Origin: Fervidibacter sp032160945
GTDB taxonomy: Bacteria > Armatimonadota > Fervidibacteria > Fervidibacterales > Fervidibacteraceae
Reading direction: 5' to 3' (one strand)
Assembly: GCA_032160945.1 (NCBI GenBank)
Contig: JAVHTL010000016.1
Length of the DNA stretch: 29,286 nucleotides
Both the position numbers and the translations under genes were made by a program. The stretch's first letter is position 1. Each line of letters begins with the position of its first letter. The notes beneath the pieces were generated by a model, which was not told where the DNA came from, ran no database searches, and saw only the letters and a list, made by a program, of their open reading frames with translations. Shown piece after piece: positions 7,366 through 15,376 of this stretch.

Positions 7366-9204
7366 CTACACTAAAACTGCTGCTGCCTTTTGGGGCAAGG
7401 CGTTCAAAGCCTTTAGCCACCCTCGCAATTTCCTGAACCTCAAGCCAGCGTCCTTTGGCAACTGTAAAGGTCGCCCTCGTGCGTCAATGACGAAACCGAC
7501 AACACCTCCAGAAATTTCCCGCTCAACAGGCTTACCACTTCCTTCGCCAGCATCAAACCCACGAAAAGGCTGAAACCGAACACGCGCCGTTTCGTTTTCG
7601 TCAAGGGGGTAAAGTTTCATTTCGCCAAAGCGGATTGGTTCGTTACTGATGTTGTATCGGTTGCCACTTATGCTCAGCGTCCCAATGACCTCTCCTTCTT
7701 TCGCCACACCTTTTGGCGCCAACGCCCAACCCAACCGAACCAAACAGTCGCGCCAGAAAACTTCCATCGCTGCCTCGGGGTGAACCGTTGACAGAACTCC
7801 TAAATGGGGCATCATGAAAATGCTGTCAACGGTAAGTTGAGTGAAGCCTTCAGGTTGCCAAGCATCAAGCAGCATCAATGCAGCCTGCGACCTTCTTGGT
7901 GCGTGGGACAAAACTCCACCGCTTCCAATGACCAAATCCAACGCCATCATGTCAACGATCGTTTGCCCTGAAACTTCAGCCGTCAAAATTTCGCCAATCG
8001 TCCGCTGGACATGGACGCCACGAAGGGTGACCGCAATTTGCTTGTGATGCTCCAAAGAAAGCCTTAACGCTTCTCGTGCGACCGCTTGTTCAATGAGCAA
8101 ATCCTCAACAGTTTGCGGGATAGTGGTCGGACGAATCATTTTGTTGCGCAACCTATTGCGAAGTTCAGTTTCGTCAACTTCAAATGGAACCCAACGCAAA
8201 ATGTTTTCAACGCCTGCTTCTGCAAGAACATTGCCGATGCTGTAACTCATGCCCAAATTGGCAGAAACCGTTCGGTTAAAAACCCCGTTGAAAACGCTGA
8301 ACACATCGGTCGTCGCACCGCCAATGTCAACGGCTAAGACATTCAACTCGTATTGCCTTGCAACTTCCTCAACGAGTTTCCCAACAGCCATTGGCGTTGG
8401 CATGATAGATGCTGAAACCCAAGTCGTCAATTTGTTGTAGCCGGGCGCTTGCTGCATCACATGCTCCAAAAACAATTCGTGAATGGCTTCTCTGGCTGGA
8501 GCGAGGTTTTCAGTTTCAAGGGTTGGTCGGATGTTGTCAACGATGAGCAAGTCAAATCGGTCAGCAAGTAACTTGCGAATTTCTTCCCGTGCATCTTTGT
8601 TGCCAGCATAAATGACGGGCAAGCGAAAGCCAATGCCCAAGCGCGGTTTAGGATCGGCAGAAACAAGCAATTCAGAAAGTTCAACGACATGGACAACGGT
8701 TCCACCATCAGTCCCACCAGCGAGCAAAACCATGTCTGGTCGCAAACTTCTGATGCGTTGAATTCGCTCATAATCCTTGCGACCATCGTCAATGGCGATG
8801 ACATCCATGACAATTGCGCCAGCACCCAACGCTGCCCTTTGAGCGCTTTCGGCAGTCATCGTCTTGACAACTCCCATGACCATCATTTGCAACCCGCCAC
8901 CAGCACTTGATGTGGAGACATAAAGGTCAGCACCAGCATCGTCGGATTGGGACGCGGGAGGTGGGACGGGGGACGAACGAATAAAGACTTTGTTGTCAGT
9001 GAGCAAGGTTCGTCCTGTGACTTCCTCAAGTTCACGCATAGAGTTTATGACGCCGATGGTCACATCGTCAAAAGGTGCTTCAACAGTCGTCGGCGCCTCA
9101 CCGCGAGCGATGAGCCGATAGCCTTCCTCTGTTCGTTCAATCAAAATCGCTTTCGTCGTTGTGCTTCCGCAGTCCGTTGCCAAAATTCGTCTCATCTCGC
9201 TCAT
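7366..9204 (-). CDS. GlmL/MutL-family ASKHA protein (glutamate-mutase accessory type)
   Basis: About 612 aa from the ATG at 9204. I prefer this start because GGTGAGG/GGTAGG lies just upstream and the family core begins at once; a TTG at 9252 would add 16 unlikely residues. An N-terminal ATPase phosphate-binding loop DCGSTTTKAIL begins at residue 11. STSSAGGGL follows near 95, and a second phosphate loop VDIGGATTDVFSV lies in the middle. This is the layout of the GlmL/MutL (PF13941) family, proposed chaperones or reactivators of the adenosylcobalamin-dependent glutamate mutase. No glutamate mutase subunits (GlmE/GlmS) or other B12 enzymes are in the window, so the client is unknown. Residues 77-86 (SSPVPPPASQ) come from a heptanucleotide repeat insert. 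A 90-base piece of its 3' region is copied at 5760-5851. Confidence 0.8.
   Translation of the reverse strand: MSEMRRILATDCGSTTTKAILIERTEEGYRLIARGEAPTTVEAPFDDVTIGVINSMRELEEVTGRTLLTDNKVFIRSSPVPPPASQSDDAGADLYVSTSSAGGGLQMMVMGVVKTMTAESAQRAALGAGAIVMDVIAIDDGRKDYERIQRIRSLRPDMVLLAGGTDGGTVVHVVELSELLVSADPKPRLGIGFRLPVIYAGNKDAREEIRKLLADRFDLLIVDNIRPTLETENLAPAREAIHELFLEHVMQQAPGYNKLTTWVSASIMPTPMAVGKLVEEVARQYELNVLAVDIGGATTDVFSVFNGVFNRTVSANLGMSYSIGNVLAEAGVENILRWVPFEVDETELRNRLRNKMIRPTTIPQTVEDLLIEQAVAREALRLSLEHHKQIAVTLRGVHVQRTIGEILTAEVSGQTIVDMMALDLVIGSGGVLSHAPRRSQAALMLLDAWQPEGFTQLTVDSIFMMPHLGVLSTVHPEAAMEVFWRDCLVRLGWALAPKGVAKEGEVIGTLSISGNRYNISNEPIRFGEMKLYPLDENETARVRFQPFRGFDAGEGSGKPVEREISGGVVGFVIDARGRPLQLPKDAGLRFRKLRGWLKALNALPQKAAAVLV
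7625..7714. repeat. Source copy of the duplicated fragment, inside the glmL-like gene
   Basis: This part of the coding sequence (encoding roughly EGEVIGTLSISGNRYNIS on the minus strand) recurs at 5760-5851. The copy here is in frame in an intact gene, so it is taken as the original. Confidence 0.85.
8949..8976 (+). repeat. GGGACGN heptad repeat, site A (4 units, in glmL-like gene)
   Basis: Units are GGGACGC, GGGAGGT, GGGACGG and GGGACGA. They lie on the strand opposite to coding, so the gene reads SSPVPPPASQ here, just before the conserved STSSAGGGL segment. This is the only one of the four sites inserted in this orientation relative to its gene. Confidence 0.8.
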
Positions 9205-9322
9205 GGAACCTACCCTCACCAACGATTTTCGGATTTTGCACTCACCATGCAAGGGTAGCAGAATACTGAAAAAATAATAGCAAGTTCGTCAATCATTTGG
9301 CAAGAGTGCTTTTACCTTCACT

Positions 9323-9607
9323 TTGTGCTATATCCCCGCCATGTCATTTATCAAAGCAATGAGCATTAGGTCATGGACTCTGCCCCTGCCGACGAAATTT
9401 AAAAGTCGGCAGGGCGTGGAAGCCCTGCCCCACATAAGCACCAACAAAGTTTGGAGTAAAGAGCGACCGTTACAGGGTCGTCAAGGTGAAAAGGTGGTCA
9501 TAAGAGGGTTTACTCGTCCTAAGGATGCAAAAGAAGAGCATTGGCAAAAAGCAATTCAACGCTTCAATGAAGAATTGGATGCTGTCCGTAAGGTCGCAAA
9601 ACTTTAG
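9323..9607 (+). CDS. Doubtful small ORF, 94 aa, C-terminal half protein-like
   Basis: The frame begins at a TTG (9323) and ends with TAG at 9605-9607. The second half (GEKVVIRGFTRPKDAKEEHW, then a helical KAIQRFNEELDAVRKVAKL) looks like a real protein end. The first half is translated from the palindromic repeat at 9372-9427 and is unlike any family. The most likely reading is a gene remnant whose 5' part was replaced or interrupted by the repeat. Less likely is a functional small protein. No good ribosome site is visible. Confidence 0.25.
   Translation: MCYIPAMSFIKAMSIRSWTLPLPTKFKSRQGVEALPHISTNKVWSKERPLQGRQGEKVVIRGFTRPKDAKEEHWQKAIQRFNEELDAVRKVAKL
9372..9427. repeat. Compound palindrome, family 2 (copy 1)
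   Basis: CCCTGCCGAC (9384-9393) pairs with GTCGGCAGGG (9405-9414). The arm CAGGGC (9410-9415) can alternatively pair with GCCCTG (9422-9427), giving two mutually exclusive hairpins. The minus-strand sequence of 9372-9393 (GTCGGCA, then CAGAGTCCATG) recurs at 14941-14963 with one gap and one substitution, showing a dispersed family. Confidence 0.65.
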
Positions 9608-9679
9608 TGGGGGTTCGGAATGGAAAAATCTAATTTGAGGGAAGAGAGGTTAAAAGTGATTGAGCCACAATGTTGAGTG

Positions 9680-12600
9680 TCACTGAATTTCAATTCTTCG
9701 TCTTTCCGTTTTCCGTTCAATCTTTGGCTCGCCCCACGATGCCCAGTCAGCAGTTGAGTTATCGTTTGGACCAACATCAGAGATGAGTCGCAGCCAAATT
9801 TTGAGACCTGAAAATTTCGTCAAGTCTCCAACCAATTCACGCCATTCCTTTTGGACACCATGTCGCTCAGCAATACGATGCCGATTGCCTTGCTCGTCCA
9901 AAACTTCCACGATAAACGTCACGCCGTCGCTTGGGTCGCCGCCATCTTTCAGCCCAACCCATGCGCGAAATTCGCACGGTTCATTGGGCAATTCAATCGG
10001 ACCAAACTGCGCCCAAGTGTAACCGACACCGCCGATGTAAGGCGGATGGCAGAACAAACCGTCCTTTCGCACACCTCCGACGGGGATGCCTTCTTCCCGA
10101 TGGAACAATGCACCGCTTTTGCCGTCGTCGGATTGCTCTACTTGCCCCCGCCGACAAATGCCCCAAAAGAATGGGATGCGCTCTTTGTCCAGCCGAACGA
10201 TTGCCGACGGTTCTTCGGAGACTCGCAATCGCCAACTCGTTTCACTTCGCTGCTTGCCGATTTGCGAGGTGGCGGTTAATGCCCCTTCCATGCCGACTTG
10301 CGCATCGGTGCTCAATTGTGTTTGCAATTCCGTCGGCAGTTTCGTTCGTCCAAACTGCCATTGACTTTGAGGTGCTGAGAGCCACGAAGGAAATTGCAGC
10401 GTGACCTTTACTTCTTCTCCACCTAAGCCGTGCAGATACCAAAGCGGGCGCAGGTGTAACTGTGCTTTCCCATCTCCGATAGGATGCAATGCCACTTTCC
10501 ATTGAACCATCGGCGAGACCGTTACATCCCACCAAAGAATTTCGCCTCTCCATTCAGCGCGCACCCAAATGCGATTCCCGATGGCAGCATCTTCGGGAAT
10601 GACCAAAGCCATCCCTTCCAATCTCGCCCCTTGACAACTTAATTTCACAGCATTAGCGGGCGCACCGAAAATGCGCAGCGGCAGTTTCGCCCCCGATGGC
10701 GCTTCATGTACCTCTGCCTCCACCCACCAACCCAAACCCCGTCCCCCGTCCCTCGTCCCCCGTCCCATTGTCACAACATACCGATGCCCGTCGGGCTTAC
10801 CGATGACCCATGCATAGTCAGGCGTCAAGCGAATTTCCGCTTCACCCAAAGATTTGCCTTCAATGTCAAAGGCTTCGCACCGAACGGGCACGCCCTTAAC
10901 ACCCAACGGCTGTTGCAACCCAAACTCGCCCGTGTGGGAGATGTCCAGAACTTCCAACTGACTTTTGCCGATGTGCCGAATTGCGATAGCGCCTTTCGTT
11001 GCCACCTCTCCAAATCGTGTCAAATGCCCTCGCCCATCGGCGAAAAGCAATGGCGGTTCGTCGCCATAACCTTTCACATCTCGCAAGTAATCAACCTTGT
11101 GACCGTCAACCAGTGCAGAGAATGTCAAGAACCCTTTCCCATGCGCCGCCAGCCATCCCGCTGGCGGAATTTCGTAAACCTTGCCGTTCGCTCTTACTTG
11201 CCAAATTGCCTCGTCCCACGCCCCTCGTCCCGCGTCCCAGTCATTAAGCCAAACTTTCAACCCGTTCGGGTAAGCGATGAAAATCTGCCTCCTCGTTTTA
11301 GGCAAATCGTTTGCAATTGCTTCTGAAACGCTGACCAACTTTTTGCCATCCCAGTAAGCGATTTGCTTTGGCGGTTGCAAACCGTATCTTGCCTGCAAGC
11401 GTTGAAGCATGTAGTAACTTCGGCAAACCCTTTCCATTCCAAACCGCTCTTCAACAAGCCAACCGATAGTCCCGTAAGCGATGGTGTGAAGCAGGAAACG
11501 GTCAATGGCGTTGTCAACATCCTTTTGCCAATCGGGAACGCCCTGCAAAAACCAATCCGTCCACGCCATCCCGATGTCGCATTCCTTCGTGTGGATTTCG
11601 CGCAGGTAGAAAATTGGCAATAGCGGTTCTCTCGCAATTGGACGACCGTTGTAAGTCAGTCCATAATTGCCATCGGCTAAGCCAGCGTAAAGCCATTGGA
11701 AAGTTCCTTCAGAGAAAATCGGTCCGCCATAAATTCGGCTGTCGTTTCGCAAAAGTTCGCCGTAGCAGTAAAAGGTCTGGGCGAAAGTCCCTGCACCCGG
11801 CACGCGAGCATCGTAGTCGCAATATCCCCAAGGCGCAACTGCAGTGTGGACATCGGTGTAGGCGGAAATTTGCTTGCCATCAGGATGGAACTTGCGCCTG
11901 ATGATAGGTGCCAAGCGCTCATGGAACATCACGGCTGCCGCTGGTTTTAACGCATAGCATCGTGGCCATGCACCACGCCAATTGCCATCAGACATGCGTT
12001 GCACATAATCGGGATTCCAATGTTCATTGACGGGGGCGAAGTCGCAATAGTTGGTGTAAAGCCCAGCGAACCAACCCAGCGACTTTTGATGCGCCAAGTA
12101 GCGCTGCAATCCTTCATCGCCGCCTTTTCCCGGCGCTGCTTTTGTGCGAAGCGTGAAACTTTCACCGCTGTCCCGCCAAGTGATTTCGTGGTTGCACTGG
12201 ATTAACTTGACAATCCCGTAAGTCCGCAACTTGCGGCTTCGTTCCATCTCTTGCTCGTAGTTTCCCGGTCCCCAACTCTCCTGCCACAAGCGGTCAATGG
12301 CGAGATGGGCGTGAAGCCCGCGTGGGTTGGGGATGACGGGCAGAACTTCTTCAAAGTTGGGCGAGACAGTAGCGAAAACACGCTCAAACAAATCGTTGCG
12401 TTTACCGTCGGTTTTGGGATTGTAACGAATGCCACCGTTAATGCGCAATCCCGTCGCAGTGGGTTGTCCATCAGGAAACGCATAAGGTTCGCTCCCGTTG
12501 CTCCGATACCAATCAAGCCAAATGCTGACAAACGCTTGCCTTTTGCCCTGTGCCCTTTGTTTCACCATCGCCACGACAGGATTGCTCCCACCGCCGTAAG

Positions 12601-13801
12601 TGATGAAGGGGACATAGATGGGGAGTAAAGCGTAATGAGTAAAGCGTGATGAAGGCGGACGGATTTCGCCGAAGTCAAGGGCAATGGCTTCGGCGTCTGG
12701 TGCTTTCCTTTCATTGCGGCAAAAGGCATCAATCACCAGCGACTTTTGCCATAACCGAAGACGGTAGGTGACCTCATTTTCATAGCGAGCGGTCACGACG
12801 CCGTTGCGCAATTCGGCATGCAGCAGTTTACCTTCCGTTTTGCCATCGGCAAATCTCACTCTTCCACCTGCCATCAACTGTCCCAGCGGTTCACCATTGA
12901 CGAAAGCCTGAATTCCTGAAAGTCCTTGTGTTGGGTCAAAGCGATAAACGATTTCGGCATCGCTGCCTTTGTAGCGAAAAGAAAAAGTTTTGCCCTCACG
13001 ACGGACTTCCGTGCGAAATTGTTTCGTCAAGTTGATCGGCAAAATCGTCTCTTCACGCGTCGGAAACTCCAACTTGCCTTTTCCCGTGTTCAATCCCTGC
13101 GGTTGACCTTCAAACAGGGTCAGGTTGCGTTTTGGGCGTGCTGGGAATTTCAATTGCGGAAGCGGTTCAGGGTAGAAAGTCAGGCTATCAAAGTAGAGCG
13201 TTCGGTCTTGCGATTGCCAACCGCCGGCGATTTCAAGGGCAACAAACTCCCATCCTTTCGTCCTGCCACTTTGAGGCAAAGGGAACAACCTTCGGTGTGC
13301 AAGCCACCATTCCTTCCAGTTCACGGTTGTCAAATGAACCCTTTGCACTTGCCCTCTTTCGTCGCGAAGGTGGACGAAAATTTGGACCGGTGGCGTATCG
13401 GGCGGGTTTTCCCAGCCCCATCGGTTACCGTAAATCCAAGCCTCAACGCAGTCGCTGCCCTCAGGGATGGGGATGGGTTTTGGCGGAAAGAGCAAAATGC
13501 GCGGTTGCGATTTCGCATCGCCGCTGCCGCGATAAGTCAATTTGCCGATGGGGCGGTTCCAAACATTTTGCTCTTGGCTGGGTCGGAAAGTAGCGACGGC
13601 ATCGCCTGAAACTTCCATCCGCCAACCGCACAAATCGGAGAAAGTGATTGTGGGTGCTCGTGGCTCTTCTCGGTTCGCCCACTCCATCTCGTAAGGGCGT
13701 TGTCCTACTTTTTCGTTCGGGTCAAACTCGTTTACAACTTGCTGAGCCATTGCCACCACTCCGCTGGCGAGAATCAGCAATACAATCCATCTCGCCTTCA
13801 T
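9680..13801 (-). CDS. Very large secreted glycoside-hydrolase-like multidomain protein (1373 aa)
   Basis: The ATG at 13801 follows AAGGAGG (complement of 13809-13815). Residues 1-19 form a clear signal peptide ending AMA before Gln20. Residues 45-215 look like a beta-sandwich domain. Residues 240-480 form another beta-rich region. About 490-820 is rich in Trp/Tyr/Asp/His (YTDVHTAVAPWGYCDYD, PIFSEGTFQW) and resembles a glycosidase TIM barrel. The last 170 residues (VEVLDEQGNRHR, then DWASWGEPKIE) look like an NPCBM-type carbohydrate-binding domain. A polysaccharide or glycoconjugate substrate is likely, but no established GH family could be named from memory, and the catalytic acids are not identified with confidence. 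Heptad repeat inserts occur at about residues 855-864 and 1012-1021. It lies 12 bases downstream of the 305-aa gene and is probably co-transcribed with it. Confidence 0.7.
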   Translation of the reverse strand: MKARWIVLLILASGVVAMAQQVVNEFDPNEKVGQRPYEMEWANREEPRAPTITFSDLCGWRMEVSGDAVATFRPSQEQNVWNRPIGKLTYRGSGDAKSQPRILLFPPKPIPIPEGSDCVEAWIYGNRWGWENPPDTPPVQIFVHLRDERGQVQRVHLTTVNWKEWWLAHRRLFPLPQSGRTKGWEFVALEIAGGWQSQDRTLYFDSLTFYPEPLPQLKFPARPKRNLTLFEGQPQGLNTGKGKLEFPTREETILPINLTKQFRTEVRREGKTFSFRYKGSDAEIVYRFDPTQGLSGIQAFVNGEPLGQLMAGGRVRFADGKTEGKLLHAELRNGVVTARYENEVTYRLRLWQKSLVIDAFCRNERKAPDAEAIALDFGEIRPPSSRFTHYALLPIYVPFITYGGGSNPVVAMVKQRAQGKRQAFVSIWLDWYRSNGSEPYAFPDGQPTATGLRINGGIRYNPKTDGKRNDLFERVFATVSPNFEEVLPVIPNPRGLHAHLAIDRLWQESWGPGNYEQEMERSRKLRTYGIVKLIQCNHEITWRDSGESFTLRTKAAPGKGGDEGLQRYLAHQKSLGWFAGLYTNYCDFAPVNEHWNPDYVQRMSDGNWRGAWPRCYALKPAAAVMFHERLAPIIRRKFHPDGKQISAYTDVHTAVAPWGYCDYDARVPGAGTFAQTFYCYGELLRNDSRIYGGPIFSEGTFQWLYAGLADGNYGLTYNGRPIAREPLLPIFYLREIHTKECDIGMAWTDWFLQGVPDWQKDVDNAIDRFLLHTIAYGTIGWLVEERFGMERVCRSYYMLQRLQARYGLQPPKQIAYWDGKKLVSVSEAIANDLPKTRRQIFIAYPNGLKVWLNDWDAGRGAWDEAIWQVRANGKVYEIPPAGWLAAHGKGFLTFSALVDGHKVDYLRDVKGYGDEPPLLFADGRGHLTRFGEVATKGAIAIRHIGKSQLEVLDISHTGEFGLQQPLGVKGVPVRCEAFDIEGKSLGEAEIRLTPDYAWVIGKPDGHRYVVTMGRGTRDGGRGLGWWVEAEVHEAPSGAKLPLRIFGAPANAVKLSCQGARLEGMALVIPEDAAIGNRIWVRAEWRGEILWWDVTVSPMVQWKVALHPIGDGKAQLHLRPLWYLHGLGGEEVKVTLQFPSWLSAPQSQWQFGRTKLPTELQTQLSTDAQVGMEGALTATSQIGKQRSETSWRLRVSEEPSAIVRLDKERIPFFWGICRRGQVEQSDDGKSGALFHREEGIPVGGVRKDGLFCHPPYIGGVGYTWAQFGPIELPNEPCEFRAWVGLKDGGDPSDGVTFIVEVLDEQGNRHRIAERHGVQKEWRELVGDLTKFSGLKIWLRLISDVGPNDNSTADWASWGEPKIERKTERRRIEIQ
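10739..10766 (-). repeat. GGGACGN heptad repeat, site B (4 units, in glycosidase-like gene)
   Basis: On the coding strand the units are GGGACGG, GGGACGA, GGGACGG and GGGACGG, directly after ATG, encoding GRGTRDGGRG at about residue 1012. Flanking residues (VVTM before, WWVEAEV after) read as one continuous beta strand if the insert is removed. Confidence 0.85.
11211..11238 (-). repeat. GGGACGN heptad repeat, site C (4 units, in glycosidase-like gene)
   Basis: Coding-strand units are GGGACGC, GGGACGA, GGGGCGT and GGGACGA, encoding DAGRGAWDEA at about residues 855-864. This is a second insert in the same gene, read in a different frame from site B. Confidence 0.75.
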
Positions 13802-13813
13802 CTCATTGCCTCC

Positions 13814-14731
13814 TTAGTTTGACAATGTTTCGGCAAAAAATCTTTGTCTATACGCTCGTTGCCCTTCTTTTTCCAACGCTTCCCGCCACTCATTGAACAA
13901 TTTGCGGATTTCTTCTCGCCCTGCCCATCGCTTGTAAACTAATCGCACTCGGAAGCGATATTCTCGGTTCAACTCGTAAGGCGCTATGATGAGTTGGAAA
14001 TCCCATGCGGGGTTAGTGTCTTTACCGTCCGCCGTAAGACCACCTCCTGACGGAGAATGGGTCAAACGCACGCCTTTCGTTTGGTCAAAGAAAAATGCCA
14101 CTACCCTATCACGCCATCGCCCGAACATGAACGGCTCTTCAAAACGCAAGCGGGAAAAATTGGTGAACAGCATCGGCGGGTGCGTTGGGGAGATAGGAAG
14201 GGGTTCCGTTTCGCTGATGTGCATAACGGTGCTCTCATCATAATGCCACTGGGTGCAAAACTGAACCCATCGGGATTGCTTCTCGTCTTCCTTTCGCCCC
14301 CAAAAATAAAGGCTTTTGTTTTCGGGCGCATTGATGTAACTTGCCCAAAACAGTCCGATATAGCCGTAGCGGAAGACGGGCTTGGTGGCTCGGAAGCGAA
14401 AGTCCATGTCCACAAAGTAAGGGGCAATCAGGTGAAAGCGCGTCCAACTCTCCACGCCCCAAAAAGGCAATGGGGGTTGATACAACTCCGCTTCCGTTTC
14501 GCCGATTTTCTGCAATTCCATTGGCGCCCTTCTCGGCTCAAAGAGCAAATCCCGCTCACCGACATGCCCGTCAAAAACATGTTCCAAATTCAGGCCAGCA
14601 AGATGAGGGACGAACACGCTCTCAGGCTCATCGGTGCAAGTCAACTTCCAGATGCCATTCAACCCTGCCCTATGCTGCTCATCACCCGAAGCGTTATCAC
14701 CTACCCAAGCCACCAATTCACCTGCCTTCAA
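13814..14731 (-). CDS. Unrecognised 305-aa protein encoded upstream of the glycosidase-like gene
   Basis: The best start is a TTG at 14731. No ATG is available before the upstream stop, and a TTG/GTG a few codons later is also possible. There is no signal peptide, so the protein is probably cytoplasmic. It is rich in aromatic residues with alternating beta strands (YFVDMDFRFRATKPVFRYGY, WHYDESTVMHISETEPLP), which resembles a galactose-mutarotase-like or concanavalin-like beta sandwich. Its C-terminus is helical and basic. I do not recognise a named family. The TAA (13814-13816) overlaps the ribosome site of the following 1373-aa gene, so the two are very probably one transcription unit and may act on the same carbohydrate. 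Confidence 0.6.
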   Translation of the reverse strand: MKAGELVAWVGDNASGDEQHRAGLNGIWKLTCTDEPESVFVPHLAGLNLEHVFDGHVGERDLLFEPRRAPMELQKIGETEAELYQPPLPFWGVESWTRFHLIAPYFVDMDFRFRATKPVFRYGYIGLFWASYINAPENKSLYFWGRKEDEKQSRWVQFCTQWHYDESTVMHISETEPLPISPTHPPMLFTNFSRLRFEEPFMFGRWRDRVVAFFFDQTKGVRLTHSPSGGGLTADGKDTNPAWDFQLIIAPYELNREYRFRVRLVYKRWAGREEIRKLFNEWREALEKEGQRAYRQRFFAETLSN

Positions 14732-14940
14732 CTCTACCCATGCTATTGCTTATCCCTCCTTTTGCCTTTCAATGCCTCGTGCGGTTGCTTACCAATTTGT
14801 TCGTTTTGGTCAAACTTCACACTGCTCCATCATTGTTGAACTATAGTTTTTCACAGCCTTATTTGTCAGTAAAATTGTGCTTTTACACAAAGGCAAGGGT
14901 TGCAGAAAGGCTTGAAGGGCACAAAAATTCAGCCTACAAA

Positions 14941-14977
14941 GTCGGCATGGGACAGAGTCCATGCCCTAATCAACCGA
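14941..14977. repeat. Palindrome, family 2 (copy 2)
   Basis: GTCGG (14941-14945) pairs with CCGAC (14973-14977), enclosing GGCATGG...CCATGCC with an inner GAC/GTC. The first 23 bases match the complement of 9372-9393 apart from one gap and one substitution. It sits in the gap between the 305-aa gene and the oxidoreductase remnant. Confidence 0.65.
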
Positions 14978-15116
14978 CAAACCTTTGAGCGATGGGTTGG
15001 TATGGGGAGAGGTGGGATGAGATTAGTTGGAATGGTATCTCTGCAACCTTGCTTTTAGCGGAGTGCCACGAACCAGCGGACTATATAAACCGTAGTTGTG
15101 CCAACCAGCAAAACTC

Positions 15117-15376
15117 TCACGCCACCAAACGACGAGTTGCGGAAACCACAACAGCGTCAACTTCTGGGTCGGAGATGAGTTCTGGGTGTAATGTCGGTAA
15201 ACCTTTGAGATGCCAAACCGCTTCGCAACCATCTCACCCAACTTCGGTTTCGCTTCCGCTAAAGCGATGACCTGACAACCCGGCAAGTTTGTGAAGTTTG
15301 GCAAGTGAACTTTTTGAGCCATAAAACCAGCCCCAACATAACCGAGCCGAACAACCTTTTGCATCCAAGACCACAT
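15117..15376 (-). pseudogene. Gfo/Idh/MocA-type oxidoreductase remnant (frameshifted, truncated)
   Basis: The minus strand from 15376 encodes VVRLGYVGAGFMAQKVHLPN followed by a segment containing LAEAKPKLGEMVAKRFGI. This is the NAD(P)-binding Rossmann N-terminus of Gfo/Idh/MocA oxidoreductases (GxGxxA-like loop). After YRHYT the first frame loses similarity. A +1 shift restores PELISDPEVDAVVVSATRRL, the expected next family segment, and then meets a TGA at 15117-15119. About 85 of the usual 340 or so residues remain. The frameshift and the missing catalytic domain make this a pseudogene. Confidence 0.8.

Larger units (their letters stand above)
9205..9679. other. Intergenic region with a compound palindrome and one weak ORF
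   Basis: This 475-base gap separates the glmL-like gene from the 3' end of the glycosidase-like gene. It holds the hairpin repeat at 9372-9427 and a plus-strand frame ending at 9607. An A-rich stretch (about 9265-9282) lies upstream of the glmL-like start and could contain its promoter, but I see no convincing -35/-10 pair. Confidence 0.5.

Noticed and set aside
7130..7420. 96-aa minus-strand frame with VLLLNSVQSAL, faintly like the middle of a class IV aminotransferase
   Set aside because: It overlaps the 3' end of the glmL-like gene in another frame and the similarity is too short to support; the fragment in the other frame is much clearer.
8949..8976. Possible CRISPR-like or minisatellite array
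   Set aside because: Units are only 7 bases, contiguous without spacers and just four in number; it is a short tandem repeat, not CRISPR.
9323..9607. Type II antitoxin interpretation of the small ORF
   Set aside because: There is no toxin partner, no DNA-binding motif, and half of the frame is repeat-derived.
12926..13609. 227-aa plus-strand frame
   Set aside because: It is opposite the N-terminal part of the 1373-aa gene, with low-complexity, basic composition and no ribosome site; it is a shadow frame.
14057..14988. Plus-strand frames of 260 and 215 aa
   Set aside because: They are antisense to the 305-aa gene and its upstream region, with no motifs and random-like composition.
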